In this document: piece by piece, positions 8,475 through 17,489 of the stretch
Position numbering within the stretch: the first letter of the stretch is position 1
Layout: the number at the start of each line of letters is the position of its first letter
NCBI RefSeq assembly: GCF_000708285.2
Contig: NZ_JAUG01000006.1
Coordinates: forward strand, 1 to 64,000
Length of the DNA stretch: 64,000 bases
Direction of reading: 5' to 3'
Origin: Pedobacter borealis DSM 19626
GTDB lineage: Bacteria; Bacteroidota; Bacteroidia; Sphingobacteriales; Sphingobacteriaceae
Translations under genes and position numbers: made by a program
Notes under the pieces: model-generated
Seen by the model: the letters and a program-made list of their open reading frames with translations, nothing else
What the model was told of the DNA's origin: nothing
Databases searched by the model: none

Positions 8475-8963
8475 ATCAAATAAACGCTGAATTTTTTGTT
8501 TTCAATTGTCTATTGATACATGTACTCGAGTGCAGTTGAAATTATATTATTTTCTAAAATAGCTCAACAAATAATTTCGTAATTGAACTGGGTTAAAAAA
8601 AAACTTAAAATATCAAACCAGTATCATTAATTATACGCATTTAAAGGTACTTTGTGCGCTTTTTTAGCTTATTTAGCTAATCTGGGCGGTTGTTTTTAGA
8701 AAAATAAAATCTTTTTCGGTCTGAAAAAAGATTTATTCCCCTGAGTTGCTTTTAACAACTTGATTTTTAGTGTGTTAACAACTATTTCTTTAGGTTATTA
8801 ATTTTTGTGAAAAGTATGGTGTTTACTTTCCAATGACAGTTTTTTAGTCACTATTTAGTGTTAATAACTTTTTTTGAAATTGTTAATAACTATAGCGCTT
8901 TTCCTATTTAAGTTTATATTAACCGTTTGATTATCAAACAAATTCTGCTCCAAATATTTATCT
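8475..8963. promoter_or_regulatory. Regulatory gap upstream of the eCIS operon
   Basis: A 489-base AT-rich gap ahead of the 18-gene operon. It holds a 10-bp-stem hairpin (8707-8734) and GTTAAYAACT-like boxes at 8751, 8774, 8860 and 8882, with a related GTTATTAAT at 8794. The box starts are 23 and 22 bases apart within pairs. A weak TTTG (8804-8807) and TACTTT (8824-8829) might be a Bacteroidota promoter, but spacing and match are poor. No reading frame here looks coding. Confidence 0.5.
8707..8734. promoter_or_regulatory. Leader hairpin upstream of eCIS operon
   Basis: AAATCTTTTT (8707-8716) pairs perfectly with AAAAAGATTT (8725-8734) across an 8-base loop. No U-tract follows, so a simple terminator is unlikely. 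It could be a protein site or part of a 5' leader. Confidence 0.4.
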
Positions 8964-9572
8964 ATGATTAACACGGCACTTGATTTTATTTCGAAAGAAA
9001 TTAATGGATATTTAAACAATATTGCCAATACATCAAACGACGATTTTATTGTGGTAAGCAGTGTCGTTTCTGAGGGGAAACTGGCCATACCCGAAAAAAC
9101 AATGGGTATCACTTTAATGAACATTGAAGAGGATAGAGCAATAAAAGATCAGCGGGTTACCGTAAGGAATATGTTTGGCGAAATAGAAACTCGCAATCCT
9201 GATATCTACCTGAATCTGTACGTACTTATTTCTGCAAATTTTAACCATGCCGGTACCGAATCACCAACTTTAGATTACCTAGAGGGCTTAAAAAAACTAT
9301 CGCAGGTAATTTCATTTTTTCAAGGCAAAAACGTGTTTACACAAGCCAATTCTCCTTTGTTAAGTGCTATTGACAGTAACATTGAACGTTTAAGTGCGGA
9401 GCTTTTTAGCTTCAATTTTGAACAGATGAATCATTTCTGGAGTATTATCGGTCACAGCTATCTGCCCTCTGTTTTATATAAAATCAGGATGATTACCGTA
9501 CAGGAAAATGTTCAGTTGGTGCCAGATGGATTAGTAGAAAATATTTTATTAAACACAAGAACTAAGTTATGA
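8964..9572 (+). CDS. eCIS tail terminator/cap protein (DUF4255, Pvc16-like)
   Basis: First gene of the contractile injection system operon, 202 residues. It belongs to the DUF4255/Pvc16 N-terminal family, which caps the sheath and tube at the end distal to the baseplate. Visible features are MINTALDFISKEINGYL at the start, the central segment RNPDIYLNLYVLISANF (typical of the family) and the closing SIIGHSYLPSVLYKIRM. The stop overlaps the next start in an ATGA, indicating translational coupling. In Afp/PVC clusters the cap gene is at the far end, so its first position here reflects the Bacteroidota gene order. Confidence 0.85.
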   Translation: MINTALDFISKEINGYLNNIANTSNDDFIVVSSVVSEGKLAIPEKTMGITLMNIEEDRAIKDQRVTVRNMFGEIETRNPDIYLNLYVLISANFNHAGTESPTLDYLEGLKKLSQVISFFQGKNVFTQANSPLLSAIDSNIERLSAELFSFNFEQMNHFWSIIGHSYLPSVLYKIRMITVQENVQLVPDGLVENILLNTRTKL

Positions 9573-10678
9573 CAGCTTACCGCAAATTATTTTCAGTTAA
9601 TGTGCATCACAATTACTATGAAGATAATTTGTGCAATGACTTGAGTTTTGTAGCTACAACAGTTTCAAGAAAAACAATCATTAACCAACGCTGGCTATTT
9701 AAAATATTTGATACCGGTTTTAATATCATAACTGAAATTGGAGCAGATTTAAAACCCAAAATAGAATTTTTAGATACCACATTGCAATTTGGTATTCACC
9801 TCAATAATGCAGCAAAATTTTTAGCCATTACACAACTAAATGAAACGGCTCCAAACAAGGATTTTTTAAGCAATAAAAAGATTTATTTTTCGAACAACGG
9901 TTTAAGCAGCAATCTCGAATACCAGATTATCGATGGAATCGTAGGTGATTTAATGAATTTGGATTTTATCCTTCCTCCTGCAAATACAGAAGTTACCCTG
10001 AGGCTAAATTCATCAACAGAAAATAATCTGGTTATTGCTTTTGATACGGATGGCTTGCCCATAAATGGCCCTTATAAAATTAAAGTCAATAGCAGTAAAG
10101 TTTTTGAAAAACTGCTCGATATGGGTAGATTACCAGACGGTCTATATAACTTATCGATCAAAAATGCAGCAGATACAGGAAGCGATTTACTAAGTTATAA
10201 AATTTTTAAGAGCAACGCATTAAGTGCCCAGTCAATTTTTGGTGTATTGGAGTTGAAGCTGCCAGCAAGCAATACGATAGTTACAGAAACAAAATTCCTA
10301 ATCAATTTTTTAAGGAAATCTACCATCTGGAAATATTATATAATTAATCAGAGCGGAATTGATTTAGATGATTTTGATTTGTTGGTAAAAGATAAAAGTT
10401 TGGATGGTACACCTAGCGGCATTCCGGCTTATGCCAAATATACTTTTGCCGGGAACCCGGTGCCTGCCAATGATCCCGATCCGATTAATAAAATAGCCGA
10501 TGCGGATATATTACTCTTTAAAAGCAATGTTAAAATTCCTTTTTATCAAAAGGTAAAAGTGGGCTTACAACTGAGTAAAAAAGATGGAGGAACAGAAGTT
10601 ATTTTAACCAAGAATTTGCCAAACCCAATGCCCGAAAAACAAGCGGGAGAGGAGAGTAGAATATATGTATATGTTTAA
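9569..10678 (+). CDS. eCIS-associated protein of unknown function
   Basis: 369 residues, no signal peptide or membrane helix. I do not recognise a named domain. It starts MTAYRKLFSVNVHHNYYED and continues with beta-rich segments (LDTTLQFGIHLNN, ANTEVTLRLNSSTENNLVI, KVKVGLQLSKKDGG), suggesting two or three beta-sandwich domains. It is translationally coupled to the cap gene and sits just before the sheaths. A structural role at the cap end of the particle, or a surface decoration, is plausible. It could instead be the missing fibre or adhesin, but it is shorter than typical Afp13 fibres. Confidence 0.6.
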   Translation: MTAYRKLFSVNVHHNYYEDNLCNDLSFVATTVSRKTIINQRWLFKIFDTGFNIITEIGADLKPKIEFLDTTLQFGIHLNNAAKFLAITQLNETAPNKDFLSNKKIYFSNNGLSSNLEYQIIDGIVGDLMNLDFILPPANTEVTLRLNSSTENNLVIAFDTDGLPINGPYKIKVNSSKVFEKLLDMGRLPDGLYNLSIKNAADTGSDLLSYKIFKSNALSAQSIFGVLELKLPASNTIVTETKFLINFLRKSTIWKYYIINQSGIDLDDFDLLVKDKSLDGTPSGIPAYAKYTFAGNPVPANDPDPINKIADADILLFKSNVKIPFYQKVKVGLQLSKKDGGTEVILTKNLPNPMPEKQAGEESRIYVYV

Positions 10679-10695
10679 AAATAATTCATGATGAT

Positions 10696-12477
10696 ATGGC
10701 GCTAACATATAAACATCCGGGAGTATATATTGAAGAGATTTCGACAATACCCCCATCAATTGCACAAGTAGAAACCGCAATACCAAGCTTCATCGGATAT
10801 ACCGCAAAGCGGGAGAAAAACGGCGTAGCTTTCGCTATCAATACCCCAGTGCGTATTACCTCTCTGTTAGAGTTTGAAGTTTTTTTTGGTAGTGCCTTTC
10901 CAGAAGTGCTCGAGGTAACCATTAATGAACCCGAACCTGGTAAATTAATACCAAAGATTGAAGTTACTCCGGCCACAACTGTTTCTGGCTATATCTTATA
11001 CTATCATGTAAAAATGTTTTACGAAAACGGGGGTGGCCCTTGCTGGGTTGTTTCGGTGGGTGACTTCGAAGATACACCAGATATAACAAAGTCTGAACTA
11101 AAACTTGGTTTACAGGCCTGCGAGCGGGAAGATGAAATTACACTCCTGCTTATCCCCGAAATTACAGCTTTAACTTCAGGTGCGGATATTAAAGAATTAA
11201 ACGATGCCATGCTGGCACAATGTGCCAAACTACAAGACCGTTTTACCATAATGGATACGCCACAAGCAGGCTTAACAACAGCTTATTTAGTGGCCGATAA
11301 ATTTAGAAATGATTTTGTAAGTGCAGATAACCTTAAATACGGAGCCACCTATTATCCTCAGATACAAAGTGGAGCCACTTATAACCGCGTAACTGACGAA
11401 AACATAAAAATAGCGGCTGATAACCGTGGCGGAAGTAACCTGGGTATTTATAAAAAAGTTGTAAATACCAAAAAAGCCATTACAAAAATTATTGAAAAAG
11501 ATGCGGTTACCGCAATAAAAGCCACAGGTACAATAACTATAGGGGGGATTACCTTAACCGGACACTCAATTGCCATAGCCGGGTTTAGTTTTACTTTTGG
11601 CGGTACAGGTGGCATTGTAATCGGTGCCGACGAAACCGCTACAGCAGCAGCTTTAAGAGCTGCAATTGCAGGTAATGCCGATTTAATGACTTTGATTGAT
11701 GTTGCTGCAAATTTAGCTGTAGTAACCGTCACTGCTAAAGCAGCTGGCAATGCCGGAAATGCTATCCCCATTGTTTATGATCCAAAAGGAAATATCCCTC
11801 GCATAACCTTAAGCGCGCCATTTTTAAAAGGTGGATTTGATAGCAATGATTTTGCCTTATTCAATCAGATAAAAGTAGCGCTTGATGCGTATACGGTTCC
11901 ACTTTATCCTTCTGGTATAGTTGCAGGTATTATGGCGCGGGTAGATAACGAACGTGGTGTATGGAAAGCGCCAGCCAATGTAAGCGTGCTTACCGTTGAT
12001 AAACCACTGATTACAATAAGCGATGAAGAACAAGATTACCTCAATGTAGATGCAACATCAGGGAAAAGTATTAATGTAATCAGAAAATTTGCAGGTAGAG
12101 GAACCTTGGTTTGGGGAGCCAGAACATTGGCGGGGAATGATAATGAATGGCGCTACGTACCCGTAAGGCGACTTTTTATTATGGTTGAAGAATCGATAAA
12201 GAAAGCCACAGAGTTTGTGGTTTTTGAGCCCAATGATGCCAAAACATGGATGCGTGTAAAAACCATGTGCCAGAATTTCTTAAATCAACTGTGGCGACAA
12301 GGAGCTTTGGCTGGTGCAAAACCTGAAGATGCATTTTTTGTAAATGTAGGTCTGGGCATCACCATGACGGCTCTTGATATTTTAGAAGGACGGTTGATTA
12401 TCGAGATTGGAATGGCAGCCGTTAGACCAGCAGAATTTATTGTTCTTAAATTTTCTCACTTATTAGCAAAATCTTAA
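10696..12477 (+). CDS. Contractile sheath protein 1, with inserted domain
   Basis: Tail-sheath subunit (593 residues), which polymerises around the tube and contracts to drive it into the target. The N-terminal KHPGVYIEEISTIPPSI is the classic sheath start, and the C-terminal third (ARVDNERGVWKAPAN to GMAAVRPAEFIVLKFSH) forms the handshake domain. Compared with the second sheath it carries about 112 extra residues at roughly 270-385. This insert is Gly/Ala/Thr-rich and contains ATGTITIGGITLTG and ETATAAALRAAI, resembling small beta domains in Mu-like phage sheath and tube proteins. The insert should lie on the outer surface. Confidence 0.93.
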   Translation: MALTYKHPGVYIEEISTIPPSIAQVETAIPSFIGYTAKREKNGVAFAINTPVRITSLLEFEVFFGSAFPEVLEVTINEPEPGKLIPKIEVTPATTVSGYILYYHVKMFYENGGGPCWVVSVGDFEDTPDITKSELKLGLQACEREDEITLLLIPEITALTSGADIKELNDAMLAQCAKLQDRFTIMDTPQAGLTTAYLVADKFRNDFVSADNLKYGATYYPQIQSGATYNRVTDENIKIAADNRGGSNLGIYKKVVNTKKAITKIIEKDAVTAIKATGTITIGGITLTGHSIAIAGFSFTFGGTGGIVIGADETATAAALRAAIAGNADLMTLIDVAANLAVVTVTAKAAGNAGNAIPIVYDPKGNIPRITLSAPFLKGGFDSNDFALFNQIKVALDAYTVPLYPSGIVAGIMARVDNERGVWKAPANVSVLTVDKPLITISDEEQDYLNVDATSGKSINVIRKFAGRGTLVWGARTLAGNDNEWRYVPVRRLFIMVEESIKKATEFVVFEPNDAKTWMRVKTMCQNFLNQLWRQGALAGAKPEDAFFVNVGLGITMTALDILEGRLIIEIGMAAVRPAEFIVLKFSHLLAKS

Positions 12478-12481
12478 AATT

Positions 12482-13927
12482 ATGGCAACTAATTATAAAA
12501 CCCCTGGCGTTTATATAGAGGAAATAAGTAAACTGCCTGCATCAATAGCACCTGTAGAAACAGCTATACCGGCATTTATGGGCAGAACAGAGTTTGCTAA
12601 AGATGAAAATGGAAACAATATTCTGCCTACAGGAGGAAAATTACCAACACCCATCCGCATTACTTCATTTCTCGATTATCAAAAGTATTTTGGTGGGGCC
12701 AATTCTGAAACTGCTGTTTTCGAAACCAGTGGAATCCCAACCATAACCGATACGGAAGTTGCCGGTAAGGTAGTAAAACGCGTAATTACCTGTAATGCTA
12801 AAAAGAGTGCCACAAGTGGTAAATACATGTACTATGCTATACAGATGTTTTATGCAAACGGTGGTGGCCCTTGTTATATAGTTTCATGTGGCGATTACGA
12901 TGTAGCTTCAACCATTACAACCGTAAAAGCTAAAGCCTGTTTAGATGCAATTGCAAAAGTGGATGAACCAACCATGCTCATTTTTACAGATCAGCATACT
13001 TCATTTGGTGCTACTTCGGGTTATAAAGATGCCTATGATTACGCTTTGGCACAATGTGCTAAACTGCAGGATCGGATTGCAATTTTTGATGCCTGGGTAC
13101 TATCCGATTCTCCCTTTACCGATGCCGGAGTGATTAGAGATGATATCAGTGCCGATTATTTAAAATATGGAGCAGTTTATTACCCTTGGCTACAAAGTAC
13201 TTTAAGTTATGGCTACAACGATTCTATTGTCGTAAAACATCTGGTAAATGGCGCTAACGGACCATACAACGATGCAACCTTATCAGCCATAAAAGCAATG
13301 GATTTAAATACTTACCGTGCTTTAACAAATGAGATGGATAAAAACGTAATCGATTTACCACCATCGAGTGCTGTTGCAGGGATAATGGCCAGGGTTGATA
13401 ACAATCGGGGCGTATGGAAGGCACCAGCCAATGAGAGTGTGAAAATGGTTACCGGACCATCATTAAAGGTGACTGCACAACAACAGGAAACACTAAATAT
13501 TGATCCAACTACAGGTAAATCAATAAATGTAATCCGCTTTTTTACTGGCAAAGGCACGTTGGTTTGGGGTGCCCGAACCTTGGCTGGAAACGATAACGAA
13601 TGGAGGTACATTTCGGTAAGGCGTTTTTACAATTTTGTAGAAGAAAGCGTTAAAAAAGCCACCGAATTTGTTGTTTTCGAACAAAATGATGCCAATACCT
13701 GGCTGCGCGTGAAAGCCATGTGCGAGAATTTTTTAAACCAGCTATGGCGACAGGGTGCGTTGCAGGGGGCAAAACCCGATGATGCCTATTTTGTTCGCAT
13801 AGGCTTAGGTGTTACCATGACTTCCCTTGATATTTTAGAGGGTAGAATGAATGTGGAGATAGGTATGGCAGCTGTGAGGCCAGCAGAATTTATCATCCTG
13901 AAATTCTCACATAAACTACAAGAATAA
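12482..13927 (+). CDS. Contractile sheath protein 2
   Basis: Second sheath subunit, 481 residues, 4 bases after the first. It shares the N-terminal YKTPGVYIEEISKLPASIAP and most of the C-terminal 200 residues with sheath 1 (GTLVWGARTLAGNDNEWRY, ATEFVVFEQND, EFIILKFSH). It lacks the beta insert of sheath 1. Afp and PVC particles use several sheath paralogues: one minor form near the baseplate and one bulk form. Which role this one has is not visible, but the shorter, compact form is a reasonable candidate for one end of the particle or for the bulk. Confidence 0.93.
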   Translation: MATNYKTPGVYIEEISKLPASIAPVETAIPAFMGRTEFAKDENGNNILPTGGKLPTPIRITSFLDYQKYFGGANSETAVFETSGIPTITDTEVAGKVVKRVITCNAKKSATSGKYMYYAIQMFYANGGGPCYIVSCGDYDVASTITTVKAKACLDAIAKVDEPTMLIFTDQHTSFGATSGYKDAYDYALAQCAKLQDRIAIFDAWVLSDSPFTDAGVIRDDISADYLKYGAVYYPWLQSTLSYGYNDSIVVKHLVNGANGPYNDATLSAIKAMDLNTYRALTNEMDKNVIDLPPSSAVAGIMARVDNNRGVWKAPANESVKMVTGPSLKVTAQQQETLNIDPTTGKSINVIRFFTGKGTLVWGARTLAGNDNEWRYISVRRFYNFVEESVKKATEFVVFEQNDANTWLRVKAMCENFLNQLWRQGALQGAKPDDAYFVRIGLGVTMTSLDILEGRMNVEIGMAAVRPAEFIILKFSHKLQE

Positions 13928-13948
13928 TTCATCATAAATTATAAAATT

Positions 13949-14383
13949 ATGGCAAATACTTATCCATTGCCGGTATTTCACTTTCAAGTGGAATGGGGCG
14001 GCTCGCGAATTGGTTTTACAGAAGTTAGTGGTTTAATGGTAGAAACTCAATCGATAGATTATCGCGAAGGAAATTCACCAGAATACCATGTTACCAAAAT
14101 GCCAGGAATGCAGCAGTATACTGCGATTTCGATGAAAAGAGGCATAACCAAAGGTGATAATGAACTTTTTCAATGGTTTAACACGGTGAGTTTAAATAAA
14201 ATAGAACGGAGAGACCTTACTATCAGCTTACTGAACGAAAGTCATGAACCGGTAGTGGTTTGGAAAGTTAGACAGGCCTGGCCATCAAAAATGGATGGAC
14301 CAACGCTAAATTCTACCGGTAACGAGGTAGCTATAGAAACGGTTGAGTTAGCACATGAAGGTTTAAGCATCGAATTTACCTAG
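13949..14383 (+). CDS. Inner tube protein 1 (Afp1/gp19-like)
   Basis: 144-residue tail-tube subunit, stacking as hexamers inside the sheath. Family features are PVFHFQVEWGGSRIGFTEVSGL at the start (given here from PVFHFQVEW), then TKMPGMQQYTAISMKRGI and the closing AIETVELAHEGLSIEF. The length is typical for eCIS tubes. It has 21 bases of spacing from the sheath and 5 bases to the second tube gene. Confidence 0.92.
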   Translation: MANTYPLPVFHFQVEWGGSRIGFTEVSGLMVETQSIDYREGNSPEYHVTKMPGMQQYTAISMKRGITKGDNELFQWFNTVSLNKIERRDLTISLLNESHEPVVVWKVRQAWPSKMDGPTLNSTGNEVAIETVELAHEGLSIEFT

Positions 14384-14388
14384 GTTAT

Positions 14389-14856
14389 ATGTTCTCTATA
14401 TCCAATTCACCATCGCCAAATCCTCCGGTGGGTTTTCATTTTCTATTGCAGATAGAGGGCTTGTCTTATGATGGAGTAGACGATATAGGTTTTACCGATG
14501 CCACCGGTTTAGAATCGAGCATTGCTACCGAAGAGTATAAGGAAGGTGGAGAAAACCGTTTTGCGCATAAACTCCCAACGGCAGTAACCTACAGTAACCT
14601 TACGCTAAAGCGTGGTTTGCTATTTAACTCTAAAGCAATGCAGTGGTTTAAAGAATGTGTAGAAAGTTTTACGTTTAGCCCGAAAGATATCACCTTGATT
14701 TTGCTTAACGATGAACATCAACCCTTACAGGCCTGGAATTTTGTTAATGCATATCCAATACGCTGGTCGATAGAAGGCTTTAACGCACAACAAAACGGCT
14801 TGGTGATCGAAAGTATCGAGTTTGCCCATCAATATTTCAGGCGGGTAGAAATTTAA
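14389..14856 (+). CDS. Inner tube protein 2 (Afp5/gp19-like initiator)
   Basis: 155-residue paralogue of the preceding tube protein: PPVGFHFLLQIEGLSYD, IGFTDATGLESSIATEEY, SNLTLKRGLLFNSKAMQWF and IESIEFAHQYFRRVEI. In Afp/PVC a second, slightly longer tube protein forms the first ring on the spike hub and nucleates tube growth. Position right before the LysM hub and spike genes fits that role here. Confidence 0.9.
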   Translation: MFSISNSPSPNPPVGFHFLLQIEGLSYDGVDDIGFTDATGLESSIATEEYKEGGENRFAHKLPTAVTYSNLTLKRGLLFNSKAMQWFKECVESFTFSPKDITLILLNDEHQPLQAWNFVNAYPIRWSIEGFNAQQNGLVIESIEFAHQYFRRVEI

Positions 14857-14867
14857 AGGATTCAAAT

Positions 14868-15029
14868 ATGCCAGTAGAAATTAGAGAATTAAACATTACC
14901 GCAACGGTAACCAATAATGTAGCCGGATCTACAGTGCCAGGCAGAACCGGTCAAACAGCTACAGATAACAAAATGAAAAAGGCATTGGAGGAGTTGAGAT
15001 TACAGATCAAAAATAAGAATGAGAGGTAA
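14868..15029 (+). CDS. Small DUF5908-family eCIS protein
   Basis: A 53-residue open frame between the second tube gene and the LysM gene, 11 and 2 bases away. It begins MPVEIRELNITATVTNN and ends in a charged helix, KKALEELRLQIKNKNER. The opening matches the DUF5908 family of very small proteins found in Bacteroidota eCIS clusters. An AAGGA ribosome binding site precedes the ATG by 7 bases. Position corresponds to Afp6/Pvc6. Function is unknown; a baseplate or hub connector is inferred from position only. Confidence 0.8.
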   Translation: MPVEIRELNITATVTNNVAGSTVPGRTGQTATDNKMKKALEELRLQIKNKNER

Positions 15030-15031
15030 CT

Positions 15032-15751
15032 ATGGCTTTAAGTCAGCTTCATGATGAATTGGGTAATTTAGAAAAACTCGTAATAGATGTTTATTCTGAC
15101 AATAACTTTTCGGGTTCGCCAATCGAAACCTTTAAGGTATTGTACAATCCCAATACTTATTTTATCGATTACAAAAATGAACTCGATCATGATGCGCCTG
15201 TAAATGCAGCTGATGGTGTTGGCGAGTTTAAATCAACAAGGGGCAAGGAGCTAAATCTCGATCTTTTGTGGGATGCAACATCAGCTTCTTACTCAGGCAA
15301 TTCTACTTTTCAGGCCGATGTTCAGAATGATAAAACAGTACATAAAGTAATCGAAAAATTTATCGATACCTGTTTTAAAATTAAAGAAGATACCCATCAG
15401 CCAAATTTTTTAAAAATACACTGGGGCGAGCTCACTTTTCAGGGAATGTTAACAGCTGTTAAAGTTACCTACACCTTGTTTGATAATACGGGAAAACCAT
15501 TAAGGGCCAAAACAGATTGTACTTTCACCAGTTATACCTCCCTTACCGAGCAATCTAACGAGCAACGGCGCAGTTCGCCCGATTTAACACATTACAGAAA
15601 TGTTGAAGGCGATAATTCGCTTCCATTAATGACTTATAATATTTATAAAACCGATAGATATTACTTAGAAGTGGCCAAAGCCAATAAACTGAACAATTTT
15701 AGGAAATTAAAACAAGGACAAAACATTTCGTTTCCTCCGATTGAAAAATAA
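15032..15751 (+). CDS. LysM-containing baseplate hub protein (Afp7/gp53-like)
   Basis: 239 residues. The N-terminal 180 residues are the beta-rich eCIS hub domain (FKVLYNPNTYFIDYKNELDH, KIHWGELTFQGMLTAVKVTY). The C-terminal ~45 residues form a LysM motif (MTYNIYKTDRYYLEVAKANK ending in GQNISFPP). In phage T4 and Afp the LysM-type protein sits between the tube and the spike hub and clamps the baseplate. A good Shine-Dalgarno GAGGT precedes the start. The gene is 6 bases before the spike gene. Confidence 0.88.
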   Translation: MALSQLHDELGNLEKLVIDVYSDNNFSGSPIETFKVLYNPNTYFIDYKNELDHDAPVNAADGVGEFKSTRGKELNLDLLWDATSASYSGNSTFQADVQNDKTVHKVIEKFIDTCFKIKEDTHQPNFLKIHWGELTFQGMLTAVKVTYTLFDNTGKPLRAKTDCTFTSYTSLTEQSNEQRRSSPDLTHYRNVEGDNSLPLMTYNIYKTDRYYLEVAKANKLNNFRKLKQGQNISFPPIEK

Positions 15752-15757
15752 TACACC

Positions 15758-17485
15758 ATGCCAGCCAACTCAGGAGTACAAAGCTTTAGCATTACCGTAA
15801 ACGGACAAGTTCTGCCCGATGCTGTTGGTATTTTGGAAATTGTGGTAACCAATGTCGTTAATGCCATACCAAAAGCCAAAGTGGTAGTAATGGATGGTAG
15901 TGCGGCTGCGCAAAATTTCGATTTAAGCAATGGAACCAATTTTATCCCAGGGGCTGAAATAAGCATTTCTGCTGGCTACAATGGCGAAAACGAAGTGATA
16001 TTCTCTGGTTTAATTATCAGTCAAACCATTAGGGCTAACGAGGATGGAAGCCAAATGGAAATAGATTGTAGAGATAAAGCCGTTAAACTTACCGCAGGGC
16101 GAAAAAATAAGATATGGGAAGACGCAAGTGATAGCGATGCAATAACCGATCTGGTAGGCCAGAATGGAATTACGGCTGATATTGACGGATTGGGTTTACA
16201 ACATAAACAATTGGTGCAATTTAATTGCAGTAATTGGGATTTTATTGTTACCAGGGCCGAGCTAAACAGTGCCTTGGTTATAGCAGAAGCAGGAAAATTG
16301 ACTATCGGTATGCCCAATGCCAGTCAGGAAAGCACGGCAACTTATACCTATGGATCGGAGATTTATGATTTTGAAGCCCAGATGGATGCCCGCACCCAAT
16401 ATCCACAGGTATTAACCAAAAACTGGAATTATACCAATCAGGAAGTAAAAGAAGGTACATCGGTCGCAAAAACTTTGCCCCAGCAAGGTAATATTTCCGG
16501 CGATGATTTGGCCGAAGTATTGGGCTGGGAAGATAATAGCCTATATCATTCGGGTAATGTAGCTGAACAGGAATCGACCGAATGGGCAACAGCACAACTG
16601 TTTAGAAGCAGGTTGAACAGGGTTATCGGCAATTTTAGGGTGCAGGGCGATAACAAGTTAAAACCCGGAATTATAGTTGAATTATTGGGAATAGGCGAAA
16701 GGTTTAGTGGGAAATGTTGGGTTACAGGTATAATCCACAGTTACTCTGGCGAAGCCGCCTGGTACAGCCATGTACAGTTTGGCCTTGATAAAAAAATGCA
16801 TAGCTACAATTTCGATGATATTGTAGAAAAGCCTGCCACAGGGATCATCCCCCCGGTAAATGGTTTACAGATCGGCATTGTTACCCAATTGGAAAACGAT
16901 CCCGATGGTGAAAATAGAATAAGGGTACGTTTGCCCACTGTCGAAAATGAAGGCGATGGTATTTGGGCAAGATTGGCCAGTGTAGATGCAGGAAAAGAAC
17001 ATGGATGGGTTTGGAATCCCGAAATAAACGATGAGGTAATTATTGGTTTTATAAATGATGATCCCCGCGATGCAGTGATTTTGGGTAGATTGTATAGCAG
17101 TTCATTTCCACCTCACCTAGAAGCAAAAGATGATAATTATTTAAAAGGATTATCTACCAAATCAAAACTTCAGGTATTATTTGATGATGAAAAGAAGATC
17201 ATAAAGATAGAAACACCTGGAGGCAATTTTATTACACTGGATGAAGATCAGAAACAGGTTGCCATTCAGGATATTAACGGGAATAAAATAGAGATGAGCG
17301 AGGATGGGATCAAGATAGAAAGTATTAAAGATATCATACTAAAAGCATCAGGTGATTTTAAAATAGATGGAACCAATATTACAACCAATGCCAACGCACA
17401 ATTAAAATTAAGTGGAAGCGCGGGGACAGAAGTCAGTTCATCCGCTATTACAAAAGTTAAAGGAAGTATGGTGCAGATAAATTAA
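15758..17485 (+). CDS. Central spike protein, VgrG-like (Afp8/gp27-gp5 fusion)
   Basis: 575-residue trimeric spike. Residues 1-360 form the gp27-like hub, and the gp5-like OB domain begins near 371 (IGIVTQLENDPDGENRIRVR ... WARLASVDAGKEHG ... GFINDDPRDAVILGRLYS). The C-terminal ~110 residues, from about 465, are repetitive beta-strand segments (IKIETPGGNFITLDED, IQDINGNKIEMSEDGIKIE) that should form the beta-helical needle ending in VKGSMVQIN. No extra enzymatic extension follows, so the spike is unevolved, with the tip supplied by the PAAR protein encoded next. Confidence 0.92.
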   Translation: MPANSGVQSFSITVNGQVLPDAVGILEIVVTNVVNAIPKAKVVVMDGSAAAQNFDLSNGTNFIPGAEISISAGYNGENEVIFSGLIISQTIRANEDGSQMEIDCRDKAVKLTAGRKNKIWEDASDSDAITDLVGQNGITADIDGLGLQHKQLVQFNCSNWDFIVTRAELNSALVIAEAGKLTIGMPNASQESTATYTYGSEIYDFEAQMDARTQYPQVLTKNWNYTNQEVKEGTSVAKTLPQQGNISGDDLAEVLGWEDNSLYHSGNVAEQESTEWATAQLFRSRLNRVIGNFRVQGDNKLKPGIIVELLGIGERFSGKCWVTGIIHSYSGEAAWYSHVQFGLDKKMHSYNFDDIVEKPATGIIPPVNGLQIGIVTQLENDPDGENRIRVRLPTVENEGDGIWARLASVDAGKEHGWVWNPEINDEVIIGFINDDPRDAVILGRLYSSSFPPHLEAKDDNYLKGLSTKSKLQVLFDDEKKIIKIETPGGNFITLDEDQKQVAIQDINGNKIEMSEDGIKIESIKDIILKASGDFKIDGTNITTNANAQLKLSGSAGTEVSSSAITKVKGSMVQIN

Positions 17486-17489
17486 AAAT

